Shown: in pieces, positions 18,444-27,145 of the stretch
Layout: the number at the start of each line of letters is the position of its first letter
How positions within the stretch are numbered: the stretch's first letter is position 1
Assembly (NCBI GenBank): GCA_963765785.1
Contig: CAVXXW010000010.1
Span: 15,192-79,191 of the forward strand
Length of the DNA stretch: 64,000 bases
DNA from: AC-32 sp963765785
GTDB lineage: Bacteria > Actinomycetota > Thermoleophilia > Gaiellales > Gaiellaceae
Reading direction: 5' to 3'
The notes under the pieces: model-generated
Seen by the model: only the letters and a program-made list of their open reading frames with translations
What the model was told of the DNA's origin: nothing
The model's database searches: none
Position numbers and translations under genes: made by a program

Positions 18444-18693
18444 GACCTGCTCCTGCCCTCCTGCAGGAAGGTCCGACTCCGGGAGACGAGGCTGCCGCAA
18501 AAGACCACGTAGAAGTCATGGATCGGCCGCAACCAGAAACCCGCATGGGCCCGGCGCGACTCAATCCTCGCCGTCGCATCGTCTGCCGAGCCTAGCTGGG
18601 CTCCGGCTCGGAAAAGCGTTAGGGTGCCGCGCTGGGCAGGGCGTCCGGTCTACGCGCGGGCGATCAAGAACCCAGACATGAGGAGGGAGTCCT

Positions 18694-20277
18694 ATGAGAG
18701 TTCGTCAGCGACGATTGCTGATGACGTTGGTCCTCGCCGGGACGGTGGGAGTCTCGGCAATAGCAGCGCCGAGCGCCTCGGCAACCCTTAAGAGCTTGCC
18801 GAACGGCCAGATTGTGTCCTATCTCCCGCTGCGCTCGGCTCCATCCGGGCCGACCCCGTTCGACCTCGCGTTCAACAACATGGACTACAACGGCGGTCCG
18901 GTGATGCCGTCGAATACCGACTACATGCTGATGTGGAGCCCGCAGGGCCTAGGGGCCTATCCGGACGGGTTCGTGTCCGGCATTGCCCGCTACTTCAATG
19001 ACCTCGCCCACGACAACGGAGGCAACCAGAACGTCGACTCGGTCGGGCCGCAGTACAACGACCTGACCGGCGCGGTCGCGAACTACGACGTGAGGTTCGG
19101 CGGCGTGCTGGTCGACACGGACCCGTACCCAGCGAGCCAGTGTCCGGTGAATGCCCCGGTGATTAACTGCCTGACCGACGCTCAGATTCAGCAGGAGATC
19201 GAGAGCTTCGTCACCGCTCGCCACCTGCCGACGGATTTGAGCCAGGAGTACTTCCTGCTGACGCCTCCGCACGTCGAGAGCTGCTTCACCAACGACCCGA
19301 CCCAGAACTTCGGAGGGTGTTCGGCCGGCATCGTCCCGGTAAGCCAGTTTGGTGCGTACTGCGCGTATCACCAGAACACGGCCACGCCGACGATGATCTT
19401 CTACGCGAACATGCCGTTCGACGCCACGAGCCCCTTTTGCCAGGACGGCAACTATCCGAACGGGCTGATCTCGGACGGCGAGATCAACGGCGGCCTCAGC
19501 CACGAGCACATGGAGTCGGTTACCGACCCGATTCCGAACGACGCGTGGACCATCGGCGCCGGGCCGTTTCATGGGTTCGAGGTCGGCGACGTGTGCGTCG
19601 CCGACGTGGGCACGCCGCTCGGCACCGCGCCGAACGGCTCACCGTTCAACCAGGTGATCAACGGGCACCCTTACTGGTACCAGACGGAGTGGAGCAACTT
19701 CACCCACAGCTGCGTGCAGCGTGTGACGCTCCCCAAGCAACTGCCGAAAGCGAAGGAGACGGTCACCGCGGGCAACGGGACCGACATCACGTTCGACTCC
19801 ACCAAATCGACGGCGCCAGGCGGCGTGGCCCAGTTCAGCTGGCAGTTCAATGCCGTTCTCGATGCCGAGACCGTCGAGCAGACGACGCCAACGACCACGT
19901 ACACGTTCCCGGCGCCCGGCGCGTACTCCACCGGCGTGGCCGTGTTCAACGGCGACGGGCTATCGGCCGGAACCGGTGGGATCGTGGTCACGGGCAAGAA
20001 CGGGTTCCAGCCGGCGTTCACGGTCTCGCAGGGTGCAGGCACCACGGTGAACTTCAGCGCGATCACGACCGTGAGTGGCAAGCCCGTTATCAACTACCTC
20101 TGGGAGTTCGGGGACGGCACAAGCGGGTCGGGGCCGACCCCGACGCACACCTATCAGCGACCAGGCTCCTACACGGTGACCGCAGTGCTGTTCAGCGGCG
20201 TCGGATCCGCCTTCCCAGGAGACGGCGCTGGACCGATCTACCAGCAGAAGATCGCGGTCGGTGCGGGTCCCCACTAA
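18694..20277 (+). CDS. Secreted PKD-domain protein with a candidate metallopeptidase core (527 aa)
   Basis: A signal peptide (LLMTLVLAGTVGVSAIAAPS) is followed by a ~330-residue domain rich in Asn, Tyr and Pro. It contains NGGLSHEHMESVTDPIPNDA; similar SHE-x2-E-x2-TDP motifs occur in a family of secreted proteins with a possible metal site, so peptidase activity is an inference. The last ~170 residues hold two PKD-like beta domains, the second with YLWEFGDGTSGSGPTPTHTY and GSYTVTAVLFSG. ATG 18694 has GAGGGAG upstream. Extracellular; the target is unknown. Confidence 0.75.
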   Translation: MRVRQRRLLMTLVLAGTVGVSAIAAPSASATLKSLPNGQIVSYLPLRSAPSGPTPFDLAFNNMDYNGGPVMPSNTDYMLMWSPQGLGAYPDGFVSGIARYFNDLAHDNGGNQNVDSVGPQYNDLTGAVANYDVRFGGVLVDTDPYPASQCPVNAPVINCLTDAQIQQEIESFVTARHLPTDLSQEYFLLTPPHVESCFTNDPTQNFGGCSAGIVPVSQFGAYCAYHQNTATPTMIFYANMPFDATSPFCQDGNYPNGLISDGEINGGLSHEHMESVTDPIPNDAWTIGAGPFHGFEVGDVCVADVGTPLGTAPNGSPFNQVINGHPYWYQTEWSNFTHSCVQRVTLPKQLPKAKETVTAGNGTDITFDSTKSTAPGGVAQFSWQFNAVLDAETVEQTTPTTTYTFPAPGAYSTGVAVFNGDGLSAGTGGIVVTGKNGFQPAFTVSQGAGTTVNFSAITTVSGKPVINYLWEFGDGTSGSGPTPTHTYQRPGSYTVTAVLFSGVGSAFPGDGAGPIYQQKIAVGAGPH

Positions 20278-20503
20278 CTAGAGATAACTGACAACCGATG
20301 GCCGACACTCGGACTTTGGTGATTGAGGGGCAGGTACGCATCCTCACCGCCAAAGTCCGGTGCCAGCTTAAGGTGTAACTCTGTAACTGCTGAGTTGCGT
20401 CAAAGCCTGACTGCGCTCTGACGACGGTACGCTCGGCCAGGCGACGTTGCTCTGCTGCGGCTCGTCTCTCGCGTCCGAGGAGGACGACTTCCACGCGCTT
20501 TTC

Positions 20504-21034
20504 TTAGGCGCTCCTCTGCGGCGGGGGCCAGGCGGAAGCGCTGACGACGCCCGGTAGAGCCTTCTCGAAGAGTGCGGCGAGGCGGACGAGCTCGTGCTTG
20601 GTGAGTCGGCCGGTGTAGAGCTCGCGCACCGTAGCGTGGTGGACGACTTGCGCGAGCCGTAGCGCCTCGAGCCCGGACTGGGTCAACGCAGCGAAGGCGG
20701 CGCGTCCGTCCGCCGGGTCGGGTTCCCGGCTAACGAGACCCTGTTCCTCGAGGCGGAGGACCACTCGGGTGATTCCGCTCGGCGTGAGCATCCGCTGCGC
20801 GCCGAGGTCGCTCATGCGCAATCTCAGTCCGGGGGCGGTGACAAGCGTGATCAGGACGCCGTAGTCGGCGAGCGAGATCAGACCGTCGTGACGGAGGCGG
20901 CGGTCGATCTCGCGCATCACGGTTTCTCGGAGACGGATCAGCCCTCGCCACGCGTCGAACTCCCCCGGACTGAGGGCCTCCGGCTCCGGCAACTCCTCGA
21001 GCCAGTGCTCGGGTTCGGATCGATTACTTGACAT
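20504..21034 (-). CDS. MarR-family transcriptional regulator (176 aa)
   Basis: Winged helix with RLRMSDLGAQRMLTPSGITR as the recognition region and the wing RLEEQGLVSREPDPADGRAA, a classic MarR signature (D-x-R-G/A). It starts at ATG 21034. It is divergent from a cupin gene, and the start codon lies inside the palindrome ATGTT-GAAAT-AACAT, so it probably represses itself and the cupin gene. The ligand is unknown. Confidence 0.9.
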   Translation of the reverse strand: MSSNRSEPEHWLEELPEPEALSPGEFDAWRGLIRLRETVMREIDRRLRHDGLISLADYGVLITLVTAPGLRLRMSDLGAQRMLTPSGITRVVLRLEEQGLVSREPDPADGRAAFAALTQSGLEALRLAQVVHHATVRELYTGRLTKHELVRLAALFEKALPGVVSASAWPPPQRSA

Positions 21035-21047
21035 GTTGAAATAACAT
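21028..21047. promoter_or_regulatory. Candidate MarR operator over a TTGACA box
   Basis: TTGACA (21,028-21,033) adjoins the perfect inverted repeat ATGTT-GAAAT-AACAT (21,033-21,047), which covers the marR start codon. A second perfect palindrome, GACCGGCC-C-GGCCGGTC, is at 21,082-21,098 in the cupin leader. Both lie in the divergent marR-cupin spacer. Confidence 0.55.
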
Positions 21048-21119
21048 TTGCGAGCATCTACTTGCGTGTGTGAAGTATATCGACCGGCCCGGCCGGTCCT
21101 CCAGAAAAAGGGGATAGAA

Positions 21120-21590
21120 ATGACATCTCTTCAGACCAAGGTTCTCGCCCCAGGCGAAGGACTGCGACTCCAGTCCGGTCCAGGACGCGACCTCGTCTTC
21201 AAGGTCACCGGCGAGGACACCGACGGAGCGTTCGACTACTTCACCGTCGAAGTCGCTCCAAAGGGCGGGCCGCCGCTCCACGTCCACCACCATCAAGAGG
21301 AGACGATTCACGTTCTGAAGGGCCAGTACAAGATCCAGATCGGTGACGAGACGTTCCACTGCACGGAAGGCGGCTTCGCCTACATGCCGTCGGGCGTCCC
21401 CCACGCGTTCCTCAACCTGACGGACGACCCGGGCGAGATCGTCGTGGTCTACACCCCGGGTGGCGGCCACAAGTTCTACGAAGAGCTAGGCCCGCTGACG
21501 CGAAATGGGACGCCCGACCGTGCAGCCGTCGCCGCCGTCTTCGAGAAGTACGACATGACACTACTGGGGCCGCCGCTGACCGATGACTGA
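21120..21590 (+). CDS. Cupin-domain protein (156 aa)
   Basis: Single-domain cupin: PPLHVHHHQEETIHVLKGQY is motif 1 with the metal-binding His-x-His and Glu, and YMPSGVPHAFLNL is motif 2. The start is ATG 21120; the open frame upstream lies in the promoter. It is divergent from marR and probably its target. It may be a quercetinase-like dioxygenase or a metabolite-binding cupin; sequence alone does not decide. Confidence 0.88.
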   Translation: MTSLQTKVLAPGEGLRLQSGPGRDLVFKVTGEDTDGAFDYFTVEVAPKGGPPLHVHHHQEETIHVLKGQYKIQIGDETFHCTEGGFAYMPSGVPHAFLNLTDDPGEIVVVYTPGGGHKFYEELGPLTRNGTPDRAAVAAVFEKYDMTLLGPPLTDD

Positions 21591-21626
21591 ACCTGAACAC
21601 CTCTGAGGCGCAAATGCACTGCCGGC

Positions 21627-22280
21627 TCATGTGACATTCGCGGACGCTGGCGCAGTGGGCGTTCTTGTAACCCGGCAGTAGGTTGGGTCACCGTGGCAGC
21701 GGGTTCGGGCCGGTCGCGTCACGAGGCGCTGCGGGACCCAGTCGTCGACGTGGACGAAGCCATCGAACGTCGCGCCCCCAAGGACGCAGGAGTCGTAGAG
21801 CGAACGGCGGTAGAACTTCACGTGGGTGAAGTCCTCGAAGAGCACGTAGTACGGCTCGGTGTCGGCGTTCTGGAACTGTTGCCCGGTCAGGACCGCTCGA
21901 TGCTTGCGGGAGAAGGCGTCGACGTCCTCACCGACGACGACGCCGAGGTGCTCGAGGCCCATCCGGTAGACGCGTTGGTGAACGGGCGGGATGAGCTCGA
22001 TGAGCGAAACCGGAGTCCCGTCGAGGACATCGAGCGGCTCGGCGAGGACGATCTTGAAGATCGGCCGGCCGTTCCAGACGCTCTCGAAATTGGCGGTCGC
22101 GTGGCGTTCCAGCAGGGTCCGCTGATGGACGTACAGGTCCCAGTCGGGCACGCGCACTGCGAGATGGCTGAGGGCGTACGGCGCGATGTCGATGCCCCGC
22201 GCGATGAGCCGGTCGCGCTGCGTCACCGCGAAGGCTCGATAGTCCCCGATGATCTCGGCGATCGGATCAGACGTCACCAC
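21627..22280 (-). CDS. VOC-fold protein related to YecM (217 aa)
   Basis: Phrases HLAVRVPDWDLYVHQRTLLE, FESVWNGRPIFKIVLAEPL, VSLIELIPPVHQRVYRMG and LEHLGVVVGED match YecM-like glyoxalase-fold proteins (the His and Glu spacing is kept). The last ~25 residues (from RCHGDPTYC) are unlike the family and may be an out-of-frame tail. The start is GTG 22280 or the next codon. Function uncharacterised, perhaps metal-dependent. Confidence 0.75.
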   Translation of the reverse strand: MVTSDPIAEIIGDYRAFAVTQRDRLIARGIDIAPYALSHLAVRVPDWDLYVHQRTLLERHATANFESVWNGRPIFKIVLAEPLDVLDGTPVSLIELIPPVHQRVYRMGLEHLGVVVGEDVDAFSRKHRAVLTGQQFQNADTEPYYVLFEDFTHVKFYRRSLYDSCVLGGATFDGFVHVDDWVPQRLVTRPARTRCHGDPTYCRVTRTPTAPASANVT

Positions 22281-22482
22281 GTGACATCCTCCTCCGCGAT
22301 AGTACGAGATGCACGGCCGAACACACGGTCCCGGGTCGGTCTCACGTAGGTAGTCAGTTCCCCGGGCGCGACGCTCTCAGGAGGCACTCGACCTACCCTG
22401 CCATCTGCTGGCTCCCCCACGTTTACGGACTGAGCGCGGACGGACGGGCGGCTAACCGCACGGAACCCCTGCACGTCTCACG

Positions 22483-22522
22483 TATGCGGATGAGAGGACT
22501 TGAACCTCCACGGGGTTCTGAG
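22483..22522 (-). repeat. 3' end of tRNA-Leu, attachment-site-like copy B
   Basis: Identical over 40 bases to 15,889-15,928 and in the same orientation. Flanking sequence is also partly shared: TACGGACTGAGCGCGGAC occurs at about 16,013 and 22,423, and GGACTGAGCGTGGACTA at about 22,613. No tRNA 5' part is present. Confidence 0.75.
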
Positions 22523-22869
22523 GGCTGTGGCGGTATCTGGCGAACCGTGGCGGGAAGCGGGTTCGCGGCTCATCTCGCTGACGGCCTAGGCGCTGTTTCG
22601 GGCCGGGTTTGTGGACTGAGCGTGGACTAATTCGGCGGCATCCAGCACCGGCGGTGTACGGCCGCGTCCGTGAGGAACCGCGGACTGGCCAGTCAGCGGC
22701 ACCTCGAACGCCAAGACGGGCGCGGCCTCCTAAGTCGACGCGCTCGCCGTCTGCTTCTTGCGCACTGGTGGGTCTGCTCGCCGTCGGGGCGGCCCCCCAG
22801 CCGCCACACGCTTCCGGCGCCCGTCCGGTGCCTAGTCCCGACCGGCGGGTTGCGTCGTACACTCGGCCG

Positions 22870-23059
22870 ATGCCTCTCGAGAACGTCGCGCTGGTCCCGC
22901 AGTGCACGGAGTGCAAGGCCGCATGGTTGCCGGCTGACGAAGAGCGCTGGGAAGCGCACCTCGGCGTGCGACGAGAATCTCGACGAGCCGGCCGAGGTCG
23001 TCTTCTACTGTCCGGAGTGCGCTGCGCGGGAGTTCGGGGGAGTAAAGAGTGGGGCCTAG
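22870..23059 (+). pseudogene. Zinc-ribbon mini-protein, one extra base at 22,966 (family copy 2)
   Basis: ATG 22870 reads MPLENVALVPQCTECKAAWL then PADEERWEAHLG. Dropping one G at 22,966 restores CDENLDEPAEVVFYCPECAA and REFGGVKSGA with a stop at 23,057. The CTEC...CPEC pairs make a zinc ribbon around a WLPAD-RW core. The corrected protein has about 62 residues. Best-preserved member of the family. Confidence 0.65.
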
Positions 23060-24554
23060 CGCCGAGACCACAGTTGGCCAGAACTGAGGACCTATTGGCG
23101 CTCGACCCTAAGCGCGCCGCATCGGCCCCACTCGTCAAGATTCCCAGACTCGGCGGTCTCCTGTCCATGGGCCGTCTGACCCATCTTCCTACCCGTGGAG
23201 GCCTAGGAGCGCTCCGCTCCGCGCGCGAGACGAGACCCGCCGCCCTAGCCGCCAGCGCCCCTCTGCCTAGCTAAGAGACCAAGGCATCGGGGGCGAGTGC
23301 TGGCCCACCCGTCCCCGATGGCCGTGACACTACGGCGCCGCGAACGCGCTTCCCTTTGGCCCGTTTGCGCTCACCTCGCTTGCCCAAGCCCGGACTGCGC
23401 GGCCTGCGATTTCGGCGGCGGCTGACCGCGTCAATGCCCGCTCGGCGTTTGCCGGCGGACTGGTCCGAAAAGGAAAGGGCGGCCCGTCGGCCGCCCCGTA
23501 CTTTGCGCGTCCGTCCGTCTCTGCGGCCAAGGCGGCCGGTCTGCGCTGACCCATGGTGTGACGGCCCGGCGGCCCGTGCCTCCCCATGAAGGGGGATATC
23601 TCCAGGCAACGCGAAACGGGGCCGCCGCCTGGCCCCGTTTCGAGTCTCCCGTGAGAGAGAGCCGCAGGTAAGTCGTCAGGCCCCGCCGCATTGAGGCCCT
23701 TCGTGTCTTCCGAGGTCGCCCCCGCCGCATCGGGGCGCGTCTCGGTTGCACGAGCAGTATCGGGTCGGGGGTGGCTGGTTGATCCATCACCCTTCTACGG
23801 TTGACTGCCTCACTTGACACGGAAGACCAGCGATGGGACTCGTGGCGGTCGAAGATGAGCCACACGGCCGATGGTGCTCCGAATCGTTGCTCGTCATGCT
23901 CGTGCCGTGAGGTTCTGCGGCCGAAACTCCTCGCCAGCGTCTGCCTCGTCATCGCCGCGGCGGCGGCCGTGCTCGCGTTGAGGGCGGCACAGGCGACGGC
24001 GCAGGGCGTGAGGAAGCGCCCTGCACGTGGGGGGCGTCATCGGTCAGCGCCGAGGAAGTGGACGGGAAGGACGTCGTCTCGCCAGCAGCGACCTCCGGCT
24101 GCATTCCTAAGTAACGATCTGCGCCTGCAGAGCGCTCGACCTTCGACGGTCGCGGCCGGTTCCGTGAGGGGCCGGGCGGCGAGCCGAACGCCCTCGCGCG
24201 TGTAGGTGCTTCCCCCGATGCGCATCACCGCAGCCCGGCGACATAGTCGGAGCGTGAGCCGGGGCCGCCAGAGGCCGCCGCGCACTTCCCCGTGGCCTGC
24301 CGAAGGGGTGGTCACCCGGGGGGCTGACGGAAGCCTCAGGCCCCGGGGCCGCCCTATCCCCCACCCCCGTGGTGAGGCCCGCCGAACTCTCCCGCGATCT
24401 CAGCAGAGAGGTCACCGGGCGTCCTGACGGTCAGCCTCTACCCCGGCTCGCGCTCTCCGGAACCTTGAAGGGCCCGCCTGAAGATCGCCCGCGGATGGCC
24501 CTGTGGATACGACGAGACAGGCTCGGCGATGAGCGAGGGGTGGATGCAGCTGGA
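23060..24554. other. Gene-poor stretch with strong hairpins
   Basis: About 1.5 kb with no frame that I can assign. Open frames here are Arg/Pro-rich in every frame. It holds perfect hairpins at 23,477-23,496 (GGGCGGCC/GGCCGCCC) and 23,612-23,642 (12-bp stem CGAAACGGGGCC), and a 25-base string at 24,168-24,192 repeated exactly at 30,120-30,144. A frame at 23,858-24,205 with a hydrophobic segment (LLASVCLVIAAAAAVLALRA) is possible but unsupported. Confidence 0.5.
23612..23642. terminator. 12-bp perfect hairpin
   Basis: CGAAACGGGGCC, a 7-base loop, then GGCCCCGTTTCG. The U-rich end of the 3' arm makes it terminator-like on the plus strand; no clear gene precedes it now. Confidence 0.5.
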
Positions 24555-24713
24555 CTAGCGGCCAAGCCTCGTTCTGCGGCGGATGCCGAGACGCCCCTGC
24601 ATAGCCTTGTCTTCGGCTCCGTCTTTCCGGGCCGCCCAGACGAACACGGCTCCAATGATCGCCAGCGGCACGAGGACCGCGACGAGCGCGATGATTCCGG
24701 CAGCGCTGGTCAT
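24555..24713 (-). CDS. Tiny membrane protein (52 aa)
   Basis: ATG 24713 gives one transmembrane helix (IIALVAVLVPLAIIGAVFVW) followed by a basic, charged tail (AARKDGAEDKAMQGRLG). This layout is typical of small actinobacterial membrane peptides. No family name. Confidence 0.55.
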   Translation of the reverse strand: MTSAAGIIALVAVLVPLAIIGAVFVWAARKDGAEDKAMQGRLGIRRRTRLGR

Positions 24714-24835
24714 CCGCGAAAGTGTCGCACGGATCTTCAAGCCGGCAGGGCCGGGCGCTTGCTGAAACACGTTGCGGTGGCTCACGTGCCGGTATTCGCC
24801 CCCCGATCGCGGCGATGGCGCTCGCGGCGCGCGTG

Positions 24836-24895
24836 ATGCTGCTGCCGCAGCCGCTCTGCCCGGACTGCGCTGCGCGCGAGTTTGGGCACTCATGA
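24836..24895 (+). pseudogene. C-terminal zinc-ribbon fragment (family copy 3)
   Basis: The frame ends LCPDCAAREFGHS and stop, matching the CPECAxREFG end of the zinc-ribbon family. The upstream half is degenerate: VAVAHVPVFAP at about 24,774 may be the relic of VALVPxC in another frame. Confidence 0.5.
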
Positions 24896-25090
24896 GAACG
24901 AGGAGGAGCGAGCGGCCAAGCGCAAGAAAGCGCGCGACTGCGGCGTCTGTTTAGACAAGCCGGGCGGCCGGCCATCCACCGGGGTTTTGGCGGCATTTCC
25001 CCGTTAGGGGGAGAACGGTCGCCCGGTTATTACAGGGTCGCACTGTCCGAGGCCGCCCGGTAGCTGGCCGTCGGGGGAGTTCGCAGCTTC

Positions 25091-25330
25091 CTAGAACGAC
25101 CCGACGAGCGCCCGCAGAACACGCACGGCCTCCCGTCGCGGCTCGTGCGGTAAAGCCGAGAGAGCCGACACCGCGAGCGCGACGTCGCTCAGCGTCGGCT
25201 CGCACTCCTGCAGGTAGCGCTCGAGCCAGCGGACCGCGACCCTCGGTAGGCGCTTGGGCTCCTTCGCCGCGATCAGGATCGTCAGCTCGAGCGCTTCGAC
25301 GAGGCTGATCCGGCCGAGCTCCCGCGCCAA
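25091..25330 (-). CDS. Small helical protein (79 aa or longer)
   Basis: Reads ARELGRISLVEALELTILIA, then AKEPKRLPRVAVRWLERYLQ and SDVALAVSALSALP, ending VLRALVGSF. The all-helical pattern is conserved-looking, and a partial second copy ends the same way at 30,587. The frame continues upstream (ALQHGIVVAEGL) without ATG, so the annotated TTG 25330 may not be the true start and the gene may be 5'-damaged. Confidence 0.5.
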   Translation of the reverse strand: MARELGRISLVEALELTILIAAKEPKRLPRVAVRWLERYLQECEPTLSDVALAVSALSALPHEPRREAVRVLRALVGSF

Positions 25331-25546
25331 GCCTTCGGCGACGACAATGCCGTGCTGGAGTGCTCGAGCAAGACGGTCGTGGACGGCCCTGCGAGGTCGA
25401 CGTGCTCCTCCCCGGGGCCGGACGGCGTGAGGAGCCTAAGAGCACTCTGTCGGTTGGCGAGATACTGCGCGGTAGAAACGGCGCTGGCATGAATCGGATC
25501 TGACTGGGCGCAGCGCGGAAGATCCAACGCGGGAGGAGTAAGACAC

Positions 25547-25738
25547 GTGGCTGAGCGCAGGTACGGCGGGATAACCCTTGGCGGGATCATCGTCATTCTC
25601 GGGATCATCCTGATCATTGTCTGGAGCTTCTGGATCGGGCTCATCGTCACGCTCATCGGGCTCATCGCCTTTGCGGGTTCGCGCGGGGCAAGTGGTACTG
25701 AGCCGGCTTTCGCAGGTTCGACTAGTACTCGGGCTTAG
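25547..25738 (+). CDS. Small two-helix membrane protein (63 aa)
   Basis: GTG 25547 follows GGGAGGAG. The hydrophobic core GGIIVILGIILIIVWSFWIG then LIVTLIGLIAFAG gives two helices in a hairpin, followed by a Ser/Gly-rich tail. It resembles short phage-shock or DUF-type membrane peptides, but I cannot name it. Its tail overlaps the next minus-strand gene by 17 bases. Confidence 0.6.
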   Translation: MAERRYGGITLGGIIVILGIILIIVWSFWIGLIVTLIGLIAFAGSRGASGTEPAFAGSTSTRA

Positions 25739-26006
25739 GTGAGATCGGCACGCGGGCAGCCTGGCGGAGGCTTCGCAGTCCTTCCGCCAGTTGGAGCTCG
25801 GTGTCGGCCACATCGAGGCAAAGCAGCAGCTCCTGCCGCATCTCCTCATCCGCGAGGACATCCGGCTGCCCCGAATCGGCCTGCAGCACTCGCGCTAGCT
25901 CAGACTGGAGTGCCAGCAGAGCCAGATTGCGTTCGATGAGCAGGTCGTGCAGCTCGTTTGCCTCAGCCCGCGTCAGCGGCAACTTTCGCGCGCCGAGAAT
26001 CATCAC
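25722..26006 (-). CDS. Small helical protein (94 aa)
   Basis: LTRAEANELHDLLIERNLAL, LALQSELARVLQADSG, EEMRQELLLCLDVADTELQL. Leu-rich amphipathic helices suggest a coiled-coil or helical bundle of cytoplasmic type. No family recognised. Confidence 0.5.
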   Translation of the reverse strand: MMILGARKLPLTRAEANELHDLLIERNLALLALQSELARVLQADSGQPDVLADEEMRQELLLCLDVADTELQLAEGLRSLRQAARVPISPKPEY

Positions 26007-26076
26007 TACGGACGGCCCTATGAGGTCGACGGTTCCCTCCTTCTTGGGGGCGAGACGGCGCGAGTGAGTCTACGGA

Positions 26077-26535
26077 CTAGCCGAAGCGATGCTTGTAGGC
26101 GATCTCCTGCGCCCGCGCCTGCCGCAGCGTCAGCGTTCCGTTGCAGAGCTTCCGGTGAAGGCTTGCCTCGATGCCGTTGTCATCGCGCCGAGCCTGCGTC
26201 CACGGCTGCGGCCAGAGGTTCCGCGTCGCGCGGGGAGCGCCGCCGAGCTCGAGGCTAACGAGGTGGTCCTCCTCGAAGTGGCTCGGGTTCAGGTCGGCGT
26301 ACTGAAATAGAACGAGCTGCTTCTTCTTCAACGCGTTCGTGTAGCTCGCCGGCGGTCGTATCGTCTTCGTCCAGCCGACGCGACAGACGGTCTTGAAGAG
26401 CGTCTTCTGCGTCACGGCCGAGTAGCGGACCCCCGGCGTGTGCGTCGGCAGGATCAGCGCAGCACTCGACGCGAGCGCGCCAGCCGCGACGACCGCCGCG
26501 GCGACGAGAGCGAGAAGTACGACGCGCCCACGCAT
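26077..26535 (-). CDS. Secreted HNH-like protein (152 aa)
   Basis: A signal peptide (VVLLALVAAAVVAAGALASS) precedes a domain with FEEDHLVSLELGGAPRATRN and LWPQPWTQARRDDNGIEASL. An Asp-His pair followed by an Asn and a distal Glu/His pattern resembles HNH/endonuclease-VII-type cores found in secreted actinobacterial proteins. Nuclease activity is an inference. A C-terminal remnant of a second copy is at 17,306-17,370. Confidence 0.7.
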   Translation of the reverse strand: MRGRVVLLALVAAAVVAAGALASSAALILPTHTPGVRYSAVTQKTLFKTVCRVGWTKTIRPPASYTNALKKKQLVLFQYADLNPSHFEEDHLVSLELGGAPRATRNLWPQPWTQARRDDNGIEASLHRKLCNGTLTLRQARAQEIAYKHRFG

Positions 26536-26581
26536 GTCGGGAACGGACGATAGCCCCTGTCGCCCGCTCTAGAGTCGCGTC

Positions 26582-26754
26582 ATGGAGTCGTCGCGCTCGT
26601 CCCGAAGTGCGTGGAGTGCAAAGCCGTCTGGCTCCCTGCCGACTCAGAGCGTTGGCGCGCATACCTCGGCTGCAGCGAGGATCTCGATGGGCCGGCGGAG
26701 GTCTTCTTCTACTGCCCTGAGTGCGCGGAGCACGCGTTCGGCAGCGACTCCTAG
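26582..26754 (+). pseudogene. Zinc-ribbon mini-protein, one base missing after the start (family copy 4)
   Basis: VVALVPKCVECKAVWLPADS, ERWRAYLGCSEDLDGPAEV and FFYCPECAEHAFGSDS are in one frame ending at 26,754. ATG 26582 is one base out of frame, and no other start exists upstream. The family pattern (CxxC-WLPAD-RW-DLDGPAE-FYCxxC) is complete. Confidence 0.65.
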
Positions 26755-26817
26755 AAGGTCTTACACCCCTCACCTGGCCCAGATGGACGCTTACATGCGC
26801 CTGTCTGCCTTCGTAAA

Positions 26818-26998
26818 GTGGGCCAATGGTCTGCGCGGGTCGTTGCCTTCATCCCTAACTGCGTCGAGTGCGGCGAAAGCTGGTTGCCCGCGGAACACCG
26901 ACCGGTGGCAGGCGTACTGGGTCGACGACGGGCCGGTGGACGTGTTGCTCTTCTACTGCGCGGCGTGCGCGAAGCGCGAGTTCGGCGAGAAGTCGTAG
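26818..26998 (+). pseudogene. Zinc-ribbon mini-protein, one extra base near 26,901 (family copy 5)
   Basis: GTG 26818 reads WSARVVAFIPNCVECGESWL; dropping one A near 26,901 gives PADTDRWQAYWVDDGPVDVL and LFYCAACAKREFGEKS with a stop at 26,996. Only 63 bases after copy 4, so this is a tandem pair. Confidence 0.65.
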
Positions 26999-27145
26999 AC
27001 GCCGGTCCCCGGCGCGCTCTCGGCGAGCCGAGGACATGAGCAGCAGCTGAGCGCCTAAGACGACCCGGTGGAACTTGTGTGTGCCCCGCGGCCAAGGACT
27101 TAGCGAGATCGCATGAAGCGATCGCGAGCCGCGAGAGGAGGCGAC

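Noticed and set aside
23801..24205. 134-aa open frame with a hydrophobic patch
   Set aside because: Arg/Ser-rich outside the patch, no ribosome site and no known relative; left in the gene-poor interval.
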